Source: Brachynemurus nebulosus
Lineage: Eukaryota > Arthropoda > Insecta > Neuroptera > Myrmeleontidae
Assembly (NCBI GenBank): GCA_035578155.1
Contig: JAPWDM010000023.1
Coordinates: 4,414,154-4,478,153 of the forward strand
DNA: 64,000 nt
Direction: 5' to 3'
The position numbers were made by a program, and so were the translations under genes. The first letter of the stretch is position 1, and each line of letters begins with the position of its first letter. The notes beneath the pieces were generated by a model that did no database searches, was not told where the DNA came from, and was given only the letters and a program-made list of their open reading frames with translations. Of this stretch, positions 47,051 to 58,700 are shown piece after piece.

Positions 47051-47557
47051 AATCCGGCAAAAACAGATATTTGGGAATATCTGTAAAAAAGTGGCCCCAA
47101 GAATATTATGTATTTATATTTAAAAAAAAAAAAATAAAGCTTCTAAAAAATAATTGAAATCCATTGCTATGCCAAGAACAGACATAATAACTCAGCTTAC
47201 GTACAGATGGTACTTAAAAAAAGAATCTAAAAAAAATAGCACTAATTTCCGGAATAAAAACTTTTGTGGTACTTGGCTCAAGATTTTATTTGATATTAAT
47301 ATACAAAACAATACAAAAAAAATCTTGAGCCAAGTACAACAAAAGTTTTTATTCCGGAAATTAGTATTTATTTTTTTTAGATTCTTTTTTTAAGTACCAT
47401 CTGTACGTAAGCTGAGTTGTTATAATTATGTCTGTTCTTGGCATAGCGATAAATTTCAATTATTTTTTCGAAGCTTTATTTTTTTTTAAATACAAATACA
47501 TAATTTCCTTGAGGCCATTTTTTACAGATATTCCCAAATATCTGTTTTTGTCGGATT
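47051..47557. repeat. Large palindrome (507 bp), arms about 240 bp
   Basis: 'aatccggcaaaaacagatatttggg' at the left is matched by 'cccaaatatctgtttttgtcggatt' at the right. Pairing continues through 'agaacagacataataactcagcttacgtacagatgg' and 'ttccggaataaaaacttttg' to a loop near 47290-47322. It is a foldback MITE with highly similar arms and no coding sequence. Confidence 0.9.
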
Positions 47558-47855
47558 AAATATATTTACTTATTTATAGAAAGATACTCGTATCCCTTTA
47601 TTTTGAGTACCTTTTTGTTTAAGGTGAATCGATCACTTGAAATTTTTCAAGTTTAGAATTTGAAATTTTAGTATATTATAGAGAAAGATATGATGCATTC
47701 ACTGACACTATTTTGAATAATTTCTGATGTGTAGTTTAGAAGAAATAAATTTTCAAAGTTAGAATTTTTAACGTACGACTAAATGCAAAAGTATGATTAG
47801 AGGTGAATCAGAGGTATATTTTTAAGTAAATTGTGTCATTAAAAACCAACTTTAA

Positions 47856-48779
47856 CCCTAGAATCATACATACTCGTCAAAACGACGAACGAACTTCTCT
47901 ACCTGCTCCAATACTACAACTTGTCGGTACCTGCTTGCTGCGAAACTTCTGTTATCTAATTTATTTCTTATTATAACACATAAGACGTATAAATTTTTTT
48001 TCATAGCTATTGTCGTTTTTTTATACTGAAATAGTGTGCTTCAAAATGACGACGATGTATGATTAACCTATATTTTTTTTTAAAGATTTTGTACTCCACA
48101 TATGAAAGTTTTCCTAATTTTTCTAAAATTTATTAAAGATATGGATGTTATACTTAATTTATTCAATGATTATTATAATATGAAAGATAATTACAGCTGT
48201 TTGACTTATAGAGACGACATAATACTGAAGTTTTAATATATTGAATCGAAAACTAAAGAATGCGTTTCAAGTGACTTAATAAAAGGTTAACAATTTATTT
48301 TGTGGAAAATATTTTAATTTTTATTATTTTTTGAGATCTTATTCGAAAAATTACTAACAAATTTTAGAAAATTTACAAATGTGCATAATGGGGAAATAAC
48401 TACATATCTATAGGAATATTTATGACTGAGAAATTTCACATTCTGTAAAGTCACACATGTCCACTGACTCATAATAGTTCATAAATTAATTATTTGAAAG
48501 ACATGTTTTATGATACAACGGATGTATTTATCTATTTTTTTTTTTTTTATAGTGAAAATATGCTTTGATAAAAAGATTAAAAAAATTAATAAATATTTAT
48601 ATTAAGAAATTTTTCCAAATCCAATTTTTTTAAATATTTTGTTCGTTTTTGTAGTATTGCTATGTAAAAAAAAATGTTTTTTGCAAATAAACTCTAAAAC
48701 TCCCCATAAAAAGTCCATTCGTCGAAACGACGCCGATGTATGATTAACTTGACTCGTAGACCAACGTATGATTCTAGGG
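47856..48779. mobile_element. piggyBac-type MITE, TTAA-flanked
   Basis: The ends CCCTAGAATCATAC and (reversed) CCCTAGAATCATACG are inverted and flanked by TTAA (47852-47855, 48780-48783). A CCCTAGAA terminus beside TTAA is the classic piggyBac pattern. Subterminal 'cgacg..gatgtatgattaac' occurs at about 48046 and 48730. The interior is AT-rich with no transposase. Confidence 0.85.
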
Positions 48780-48783
48780 TTAA

Positions 48784-49444
48784 AATTTAAAAAACTGCAA
48801 ATTATTTTCTTTTATGTTTTTGAATCATTAAAAAACAATTTTGTTTAATATTGGACGTTTAGTTATTGTAATAAATAGAAAAAAAAAACTATAAATATGT
48901 TATTTTATACTAATACACCCATAATATATTTGTGTACGTGTTAGTTATTATGTGTGCGTACACGTCAACTACCAGAATCAAATTCATTACAAAATTATTA
49001 AAATTAGAAGATTCACCAATAATCAAATATTAATACTGTTACAGTGTTACATGTATTATAAAATTTAACTTATTTTTCAACACATAAATTATGTTTATTT
49101 ATAGAGAAAAAAATAGACTTAGTAATTCATTTGTCAGTACTAATCGAGTGGAATTTTTACACTTACAAGGAGAGGTTCAGGTGTGGTCGTCACCGATTTC
49201 AATCAAATTTCGTCTGCTAGTTGACTACATATAATATCAATATTAAAAATTTACAGTATTAAGGTCCACCTCTTAAAAAAAAAGGACAATAAAAACAATA
49301 AAACAATAAAATATTAATAGATTTGAGTGTTACTTTATGGTATTCCATATTTGTAAATAATAAACAAATATTTTACTTCGCAAAAATACCACTTTTATTT
49401 TGAAACTGTGACAATATTGTTTCGAACCGTCAGTTCATTTTCAA
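48784..49444. other. No gene recognised
   Basis: AT-rich; nothing supported. Confidence 0.5.
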
Positions 49445-49910
49445 ACAGAATCAAAACATTTCCACACTAGTTGGAAATAATGTTTGAGTCAATTGTCTAC
49501 AACATATCCAAAATTCAGCTTCCCAAGGTGACTTGGAGGGAGCAGAGTGAGAAAAAAGTGTTTTGGCTGGATCGGACACGCCCAGAGCACTCAGAATTAA
49601 CGTAGCCGGTTGAAATTTTAGAGCCGGTTGATAGAGTCCGTACCTAGAGTATGCTTTTTGAACGTATTAACATTTTACTCCCCCACCCCCACCATTTTTA
49701 AGCTACAATTTCATGATTTTTCCGACATTTTCAAAGTTTGTATCACGCGTACAGGTCACCCAAATAAATCTAGAGAGCTGAAATTTTGTATTCAGATTGA
49801 TTGTGCTAGTATCCAGTTAGTGCCTTTTAGGGATTTCACATTACCTTGCCCCCCACTTCTCCCATTTTTACATCGGAATTCAATGGTATGATTATATGTG
49901 TTTAAAATGA
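49445..49910 (+). repeat. Repeat family Z, partial copy C
   Basis: Carries the 'tcaattgtctacaacatatccaaaattcagcttcc' start of the tandem body, two body units and the 'ttcccatttttacatcggaatt' tail, but neither family terminus. Confidence 0.75.
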
Positions 49911-49984
49911 TTTATTTTCATACTAATACAAACTGGCATAGTAAATTTAAAAAAAAAAAGTTAATAACATATTTAACTATAACA

Positions 49985-50670
<686 letters not shown>

Positions 50671-50744
50671 TTGTAAAATAATAAATGTAATAAAATAATA
50701 TTATAATTTAAAAAATATTATTAAAGTCAGTTTTTATTTATAAA

Positions 50745-52090
50745 ATATGAAGCCGTGAGAGCGGGGCCCCATCACGGGTGTCGAATTTTTCGCTACTTCT
50801 TCGGTATTTTCAAGATATCTAAATGTGGTTGAAAGGGTACAAGTGAATTGTCATTTTGGTGTCATACCCTTTGATAATAATTTTTGGCCCATTTCCATCC
50901 ACACGAAAAATCTGAAAAAAATACACGGGTTAGTGTATTGTTAGAGGTTCTTTCAGAAAAAATTTGTGCCAGGGCATAAAAGCGGAAAAAAAATTATTTT
51001 AAAAATAGAATAGTCATAGATTAGTTTTTTCTTTTTAAAAGTTGGTGATGTAAAAACAACAACAACTGGGAATGTTTCATTCTCATAAATTTATCTTTTA
51101 GACAAACTCATAATATAGCTATCTCTCACAAGATCTACTATCTAATATTTTGAAAAATTATAGTAGAAATTATAATACCTTTTATATGTGACAAAACTTT
51201 ATTTCTGAAATGAGTCATTTTCTTTATATATAAATTTGACTTTACCTTAGCTAACACATAAGCCGCAACCAATTAATTACATATACAAAACCATTAAAGA
51301 AAAAAATTTTTTTAATTATTAATATTATTTTCTAAGAAAGTAGTGCCTGGAAATATAGGGAAAAGCTACATTTGATTAGGCCATCTTATAAAAAAAATAT
51401 CAGCCCTAAACGCGTCTGGGATCGCTATCCCATAGTTATCCCGCCATACTCTTTACTATGCCTATTTGCATTATTATGAAAATAAATTCTTTCAAATATA
51501 TACCTATAACAATACCATTAATTTTCGATGCAAAAATGGGAGAAGTGAGGGGGAGGTAATGTGGGATCCCTAAAAGACATTAACTGGATACTAACTCAAT
51601 ACATGTACAAAATTTTAGCCCTCTTTATTAATATACAAAATTTCAATCCCCTAGGTTAATTCTGGCCGGCTGTGAGCGTGTCAGATCCAATCAAACACTT
51701 TTTTCCGCTAAAGGAAGCTGAATTTTGGATATGTTGTAGATACCTGACCGAAACATTATATCCAACTAGTTTGAAAAAGTTTTTTTTATTTTTGCGCCTT
51801 TCACCACTCCATTAAAAGTTGAGTCGGATCCAAAGTTTGACTCCACTTTTATAGTATTGTTATGTATCGGAAACAACCCCACTTAGCAAATTTCAGCTCA
51901 TTCTGTCCATAGGGAGCCTTAAACATGTCAAAAGGTTGCAGGAATTATATATATGTACATCATATATTTTTTTTCTTCAGAATCGTGTTCTACGAGTCGA
52001 AAACGGATAGCGTCTCTATTCTCGGCTCGTCCCGTTCTTGTCGGATGGACTATACCTAAGAGTCTAATTTTTCTTTGAAAAATTCTACTA
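50745..52090 (-). mobile_element. Repeat family Z, reverse copy D
   Basis: Starts 'agcggggccccatcacgg' (reversed 3' terminus) and ends with 'gtgttctacgagtcgaaaacggatagcg...tctaatttttctttgaaaaatt' (reversed 5' end). Its AT site holds only 'tatatatatgta'. Confidence 0.8.
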
Positions 52091-52242
52091 AAAATGAATG
52101 CAATATTATTTTAAAACAAATTTATGGTATCGTATTTTTCATTAACTGCTTTCTAAAAATCTCAATAAAACTAGCATATGCTTATATTGAAAAAAATTGA
52201 ATAGCACTATTGGAACTTACTTATACGTCATTGGTATATAAG

Positions 52243-52408
52243 CAGGGCCGACGAGAATAATTGCCCGGAGACCCGGATCTAAAAAGGGGGCCCAGATTCT
52301 CTGTTAGGGGCTCGAACAAAGTGAAAGTTTTTTTTGCTCGCCAACTGTATTTTTGGAGAAAAATCTTTTACTGTATCCGGAAGTCCGTCATTACTTTTGC
52401 CGGTCCTG
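52243..52408. mobile_element. hAT-like MITE just upstream of the calbindin exon
   Basis: CAGGGCCGAC at the left and the complement of CAGGACCGGC at the right are inverted ends. The flanks TATATAAG (52235-52242) and TGTATAAG (52409-52416) match in 7 of 8 positions. It is 166 bp long and non-coding. Confidence 0.65.
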
Positions 52409-52483
52409 TGTATAAGTATTACTAATTTCACTTATTTTATTGTTCCTAACACAAAGACTGGCATAATTTTCTATTTTTTACAG

Positions 52484-52527
52484 ATTGACACTGAAATCTA
52501 GCTACTCAAACATAAAGTAAAACAAAA
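52484..52527 (+). promoter_or_regulatory. Cbp53E: 5' UTR part of the first coding exon, preceded by a splice acceptor
   Basis: 'ttttctattttttacag' at 52467-52483 is a strong pyrimidine-rich acceptor, so transcription probably starts in one or more upstream non-coding exons that I cannot locate. The leader ends 'aaaacaaaaATGGC', a good insect start context. Confidence 0.65.
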
Positions 52528-52783
52528 ATGGCATCCACAACAACTTCAAATGTATCAAATGGAACAGTTCCAACCGACGAACGTGCCACCACAGCACCTC
52601 ATATTGCTGACATTAAATCTTCGTCAGCAGCAAGCAGTGTTGATGGATCTGCAGCAACCAAAAAATTAAATTTAGAAAAAGCAACCAACTTCATGCGACA
52701 ATTTCGCGATCCACAAAGTAGAGAATTACGAAAATTGTCAGCCAATCAGTTCATGGAAGTATGGAGCCATTATGATAAGGATG
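52528..52783 (+). CDS. Cbp53E: Calbindin-32 coding exon 1
   Basis: 85 codons plus one base (phase 1). The donor is GTACTT at 52784. The open frame continues past the donor for seven codons to a TGA, but those residues are intronic because the Gly-Asn of the EF-hand loop is restored only by splicing to 53188. Confidence 0.93.
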
Positions 52784-55700
52784 GTACTTATTACTTATAC
52801 AAATGATTTTTTTTTACTTGTAAAACTTCAAAACATAGAATCAGATAGCTTTCAGTTTATACAGATTGAATTCTTTTTGATATTTGATGATAATCAGGAT
52901 AATAACTGAGATCTCGTAAACTACAAGATATGTACATATAAAAAATCGATTAAAGAAAAACAATTGTAATTTCAAATAAGTTTCGTAATTCTCAAAAAAT
53001 ATTCGATGCTAAATATATTACAATATTATTTTACAAAAAATTCATTTTTAGAAAATGTTTTTATTATCCTGAATGTATTGCTAAATCCTCCATTCAAAAC
53101 ACAATTTTATTTTAATAAAATTTTTTATGTGATAGCTATGGCCTGAATGAATTTTACTAATGACAGTCAATTTATTTGTATGATTAGGAAATGGATACAT
53201 TGAAGGTACGGAATTAGATGGATTTTTACGAGAATTTGTCTCTAGTGCCAATGTAACCGATATTAGCCCAGAGGTATTTTATGTGTACCCATAATATTTA
53301 ATTATGCTACTGAACATTTTCTTCTTCCATACAGACCGTTTCTGATGCAATGCTGGCTGAACTAAAAGCTTGCTTTATGGAAGCTTATGATGATAACCAA
53401 GATGGAAAGATTGATATTAGAGAGGTACATATTTACAATAACTATTTAATAAAATAATGACCAATACCTAACTATTAATGGTTTTATAAAAATCTGAGGA
53501 TAATATTCAATATGTGTAAATATATCTATGATTAAATATGTATTTTAAAGTCTAATCGTTACTATTTGAAATACCACAGTATAAATAATAGTATGTATAA
53601 TTGTATATACATACAGTAAGCTCTCTTATTATCTTCCTTCCATATTTAAATTATGTATGTTAATTTTTCCCTCTTTTATTATGTAAAATTTGATTTTTAA
53701 TATGTTTAAATCTATAACAAAAGAAAAAACGCCGCGAGCAGCGGGGCCCCATCACGGGAGTCGAATTTTTCCCTTCATCTTCGGTATCTTCAAGATATCT
53801 AAATGTGATTGAAAGGCTACGAGCGAATTGTCATTTTGGTGGTTTCAAAATTAATGACGAGTGTTCGGCTGATCGAGTAATTTAATAAGACTTGAATCTA
53901 CTATTTTCTTCTTTTCGAAAACAACGCAGTCACAGACGTTTTTATGAACATATTCGAAATTCGCAAACGATTTCCGATCGACTGAGTACCCGAAAGCGTA
54001 TACCTATCTCTAAAAAAATCTTGTCAAAGGTTTAATTTTTTTTAATTATGACGCACCCGGAAATTAATTTTAAAAAAATTATATGTTGCATAGATCATAG
54101 TAAGAAGGCGGCAAAAAATTTTTGATAATTATACCATAACTACAAGTTGATAAAAATAAATATTAAAAAGTTAAACAATTACTTTTTTTTTGGGGGGGGG
54201 GTATATTTTTTTGAAGCTGACAATTTTTTCTGAGACATACCATAGAAGTATCTGAAACATATAAAAACTTCAACCAAATCTATCAACCCATTCAAAAGAT
54301 TTTTCGACTTTAAAAAAATAATTTCTTACCCCCAGGGGGTAAGTTTTCAAGAGCTGAAATTCAGTAAATTTCAACTTTATGTCGATAGCAATTAACAGGA
54401 AAAAGAAATTAACAAAATTCAAATTCAGTAAAAACACATACGTACAAGGGCATTCCTACCCATGCTTATTTGCCAATAGCCATTCTGCTTTTTTTTTAAA
54501 TATTAAAAAAGGATCTTACTGGAAGGCCTTATTGAAGATATTTTTTCTTTCCAAAAAATCCAAAATTCCTACTTTATAAATAAAAAGTGACTTCAATAAC
54601 ATTTTCAAATTACTTAATATTTATTACATTTGTTATAAGAGTAAGTTCATTTTTTTTAAATTTACTATGCGTCTACTTGTATTATTATGGAAATAAATCA
54701 TTTTAACCAGGTATAACAATACCAGGTGTATGATTTGTTATACCTGGTTATGAATGAATGAATGAAAGAGTAGGGTGTGAGCCCCATGAGGGGTTCACTG
54801 CACGTAGGCCACTTAGTTGGACCCTTTGTGCCCCCTTAAACTAAGAGAGAAAAATCAAATGAAGTCAAGCCCCTTGATAAAGGAAAGCAAGCACTTCACA
54901 TTGATCTCCCTGATAAGTTCTGGGGTCAGGTGACTGAACCCCAGATGTCGATGCCTTAACCGCGACAGTGCATCACAGTTGCACAAGATATGATAGGAGG
55001 ACTCCTCCTCCCCGCCACATTTCCTGCAGGTTGCGTCTGTGCATAAGCCCAGTACCTACAGATGTCTCCTGAGCGTATTGTGGCCCGTTAGGAGAGTCAC
55101 TTGGTACCGAGATGCGAGATTATCCAACATCCTCTGGCACTCCCACACCAGCTTAGATGTTGTTTTGGCATTTCTCAATGCCTTTAGGGCTGCCTGGCTG
55201 TCCGAACAAATGTTAATATGCCCTTGTATTCCAGACAGCTCCCATATATGTTCTGCGCAGGCCAAGATAGCGAAGACCTCAGCCTGGAAAACTGTTACGT
55301 AAGAACCTAGAGGTAGTGAAAGCCTGGTTCTGGGCCCATACACTCCGGCCCCTGTACCTGAGTCCATCTTAGACCCATCCGTATACCAGATGAGCCCTTT
55401 GATAGCTCTCGAGATCTCCGAATCAGGCATCCACTCTTCTCTAGAAGGTATAATCACATTGTACTTCGGTTCTAAATTGTACAAAGGCCTCATAAGATCC
55501 GGTGGCATTTTTGCCATGGGTACGGATCTCTGAAGCTCCCCCAATATATCCGAGTGTCCTTTCCCAGGATGTTTAAGTGACCATCCTCCCATACTCCAGA
55601 GTCTATACGCTGTCATCCTCGCCTCTCCTTGAATAAAAAGTTCCAAGGGAGGCAAGTCCAGTAGCACCTCTAGGGCGCTCAAGGGATGGTACGTATAGAC

Positions 55701-58700
55701 CCCGTTATTCCTAAACAAGCCAGTCTTTGAATTTTGTTTAGTTTTGTTCTGGCGGTGCTAGGCTCAGTACCAGGCCACCACACCACGGAAGCAAAGATGA
55801 TAGAAGGCCTTATGACCGCCGTGTAGAGCCACCGTACCATCTTAGGTCTTAGGCCCCACTTGGCTCCAAAGGTTCTTCTACAGGCCCATAGCATGCTATT
55901 AGCCTTTGTCACCTTGTTATTTATGTGCTCCTTCCAGGTCAACCGGCAATCAAGAGTAACTCCCAAATACTTGATTGACTCTGTTTCTTGGAGCTCTTTC
56001 CAAAGAAGAAAGGCTGAAAGAACCCTTCCAAATTCCTTCTTCTTGTGAACACTATACACTCGGTTTTGTCAGGGTTCACTGACAAATCCACCTCGTGACA
56101 CCATTTCTCTACAGAGTATAGAGCCCTTTCCATTAAGCTCGAAACTGTGTTAGCAACTTTACCGATACATACAAGGCAGATGTCATCAGCATAGCTTTGT
56201 GCATAAATACCACTCTGGTTAAGTCTAACCAACAATTCGTCGACAACTAGACACCAGAGCAGCGGAGACAGGACGCCTCCCTGCGGACAGCCCCTAGGCA
56301 CGGTGAATCTCACAGAAATCTCACTGAGACTCACCTCCGCTCTACGGCCCTCCAAGGAAGCGCAGATCCATTTCACTATAGTTGGATTAACTCCATGCCG
56401 TTCTAGCCCATCCTTAATTGACACCAATGAAGTGAAGTTAAACGCTCCCTCGATGTCCAGAAAGGTAGCCATGGCGATCTCCTTATCGTCCAGACTCTTC
56501 TCTACACGTACAACGAGCTGATGAAGAGCTGTCTCTACAGACTTCCCCGCCTGATAGGCGTGTTGATTTGGGTGTAAAGGTCTAAAATTTAGAGCCTTAT
56601 CCCTAATATATCTATCCACTAGTCTCTCCAGTGTTTTCAACACGAAGGAAGTTAGACTGATGGGACGATAGTCCTTAGGTGTGGAGTATGTACCCCTACC
56701 TGGTTTAGGTATAAATACCACTCTGGTCACCTTCCACGACGGATGTACGTAGCCGGTTGCCAGACTGGATCTAAAAATGCGAATCAGGTGCGGCACTAGA
56801 AGTTCTCGACCCTACTGTAACAACGCCGGAAATATTCCGTCCCGCCCTGGACTTTTATACGGAGCGAATGTACATATTAATCGCCCAATTGATCTTTTGA
56901 GAGCTGACAATCTCCGCTGCTGCTAGCCAGTCAACTCTCTTTAGCCGCTTGAGCGTCAACCGTCAGCTCATTCACCAGTTCTGAACCGGGAAAATGAGTT
57001 CTGCGTAAGAGATCCAATGACTCACCCACGGATCCTGTGGTTTCCCCGGATGGAGATTCCAGAGTAGTGAGATGAACCTTAGGGTCTCCCGACAGAATCT
57101 TATGCAGCCTGGCCGTTACAGGCTCACTATTGATTGACTGACAGAAAGACCTCCATGAGTTCCTCGAGGTCTTTCTTATCTCTCTCCTAGCTCTATTAAA
57201 AAGCCGCCTTGTCTCTTTTTTAAGGATTCCAAATTGGAATTCCACCGAAACTTTTTATTTCCTGCCCTGCTGACTGTTAGAGGACAGTTTTCCTCGTATG
57301 AGGATACTAGAGCTTCGTTTAGCATATCGATGCCCAGTTGTAGATCCTCCGTTAGTCTCATGTTGAACTTAGGCGTACTCTGCAATCTATCTTCAAGAGA
57401 CACTCGAAAAGAATCCCAATTGGTTCTCTTCGGGTCCCTATAGCGGTCTTCCTACATGCACCCAGTTACAGTGAACATGATATGTCTATGGTCTGATAAA
57501 GAGGGCTCAGTTGATACCCTCCAATCCTTAATTCTACCTAGTAATCCCAAGGATCCTAGAGTGATATCTATGACCTCCTGCCTTCTGTTGTTACAGAAGG
57601 TAGGGTCACTACCGACATTCAGAATTTCCAATTCCGTTGTGCTTAAGTATTCCAGCAGAGCCTCTCCCCGTGTGTTAGTATCGGTGCTTCCCCATACTCT
57701 GTGGTGTGAATTGGCGTCGCAACCGACTATTAGGTCGAAACCCCGCTGTCTACAATATATGACTAAGTCCTCAAACTCCTTAGATGGAGGAAGGCTTTGC
57801 ACATCATAAGGAAAGTACGCCGAGCAAAAGACTATCGTTTTCTCAGCATTCCCCTCCCTATATCTTACCAAAATGGCCACAAGATCTCCCTTCAGGAAAC
57901 CTGGTAGCGCTGTAGCAGTTTTATCTCTCACTAAAATGCACGCCCTAGGCCTCACCGATGCACTGTCTCTATGCAAGGTGAAGCCTGGAATATTCAATCC
58001 CATAATACGGCCATTACGCACCCATGGCTCTTGTATCAGGGCGATTGCGCACCGACCCACTATGATCCTCTGTGTGAGTACCTTAGATGCCGCGATACAA
58101 TGCTGTAAGTTAATCTGTATGGCTTTTATCGGAGCCATCTTGATGAAATAATATAAATAAAAGTTATAAGCAGAAGAACACTTACCTCGCTTACTTCTGC
58201 TCCTGCCTCGTTGTCTCTTTCTTGGTGGCCCCGAGCAGTGTAATCACCGCCTGTATACCTGGTTATACGTGTATTGTTATACCTGGTTAAAATGATTTAT
58301 TATGGAAATAAATCATTTTAACCAGGTATAACAATACCGCGAATTCCGATGTAAAAATGCGAGAAGTGGGGAAAAAAATAATGTGGAATCCCTAACAGGC
58401 ACTAACTGGATACTAACTCAGTACATGTTCAAAATTTCAGCCATCTTGTTTTACTCAGAGAGTCTCTAGGCGTGTAAGAAAAAAAAAGAAAAAAATCAGA
58501 GAAATATTGGCGTAAAAATCGTAGGGATAAGGGTCAAAAGTTGAAACCTTCAAAAAAGCAGTGGCTGGCTGTTAACTTAACCTATACATAAAATTTCAGC
58601 ACTCTAGGTTTATTTGAGGAGATTTTGACCCTGACAAAACTGCTAAAAAACAAGAAAAACGTTTTTTGGTATAAAAATGGTGGGGATAAGGGTTAAGAGT

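Larger units (their letters stand above)
54724..58296 (-). mobile_element. APE-type non-LTR retrotransposon with RNase H, frameshifted
   Basis: Order on the minus strand: apurinic-type endonuclease, linker, reverse transcriptase, RNase H, Cys-His knuckle, then a (CATT)n-like 3' tail ('tcattcattcattcat'). There is no ORF1 upstream, so it is 5'-truncated or ORF1 is lost. At least four frameshifts or stops break the protein (near 56800-56930, 57200, 56030, 55700). The RNase H domain and the 'DANSHH' endonuclease type suggest the I/R1/LOA group, not Jockey; clade is not certain. It is inserted antisense to calbindin inside repeat Z. Confidence 0.9.

Noticed and set aside
52784..52806. Extension of calbindin exon 1 to the TGA at 52804-52806
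   Set aside because: A GT donor at 52784 and the EF-hand loop completed by exon 2 show that these codons are intronic.
57456..58151. Plus-strand frames opposite the endonuclease
   Set aside because: Shadows of the minus-strand retrotransposon coding sequence.
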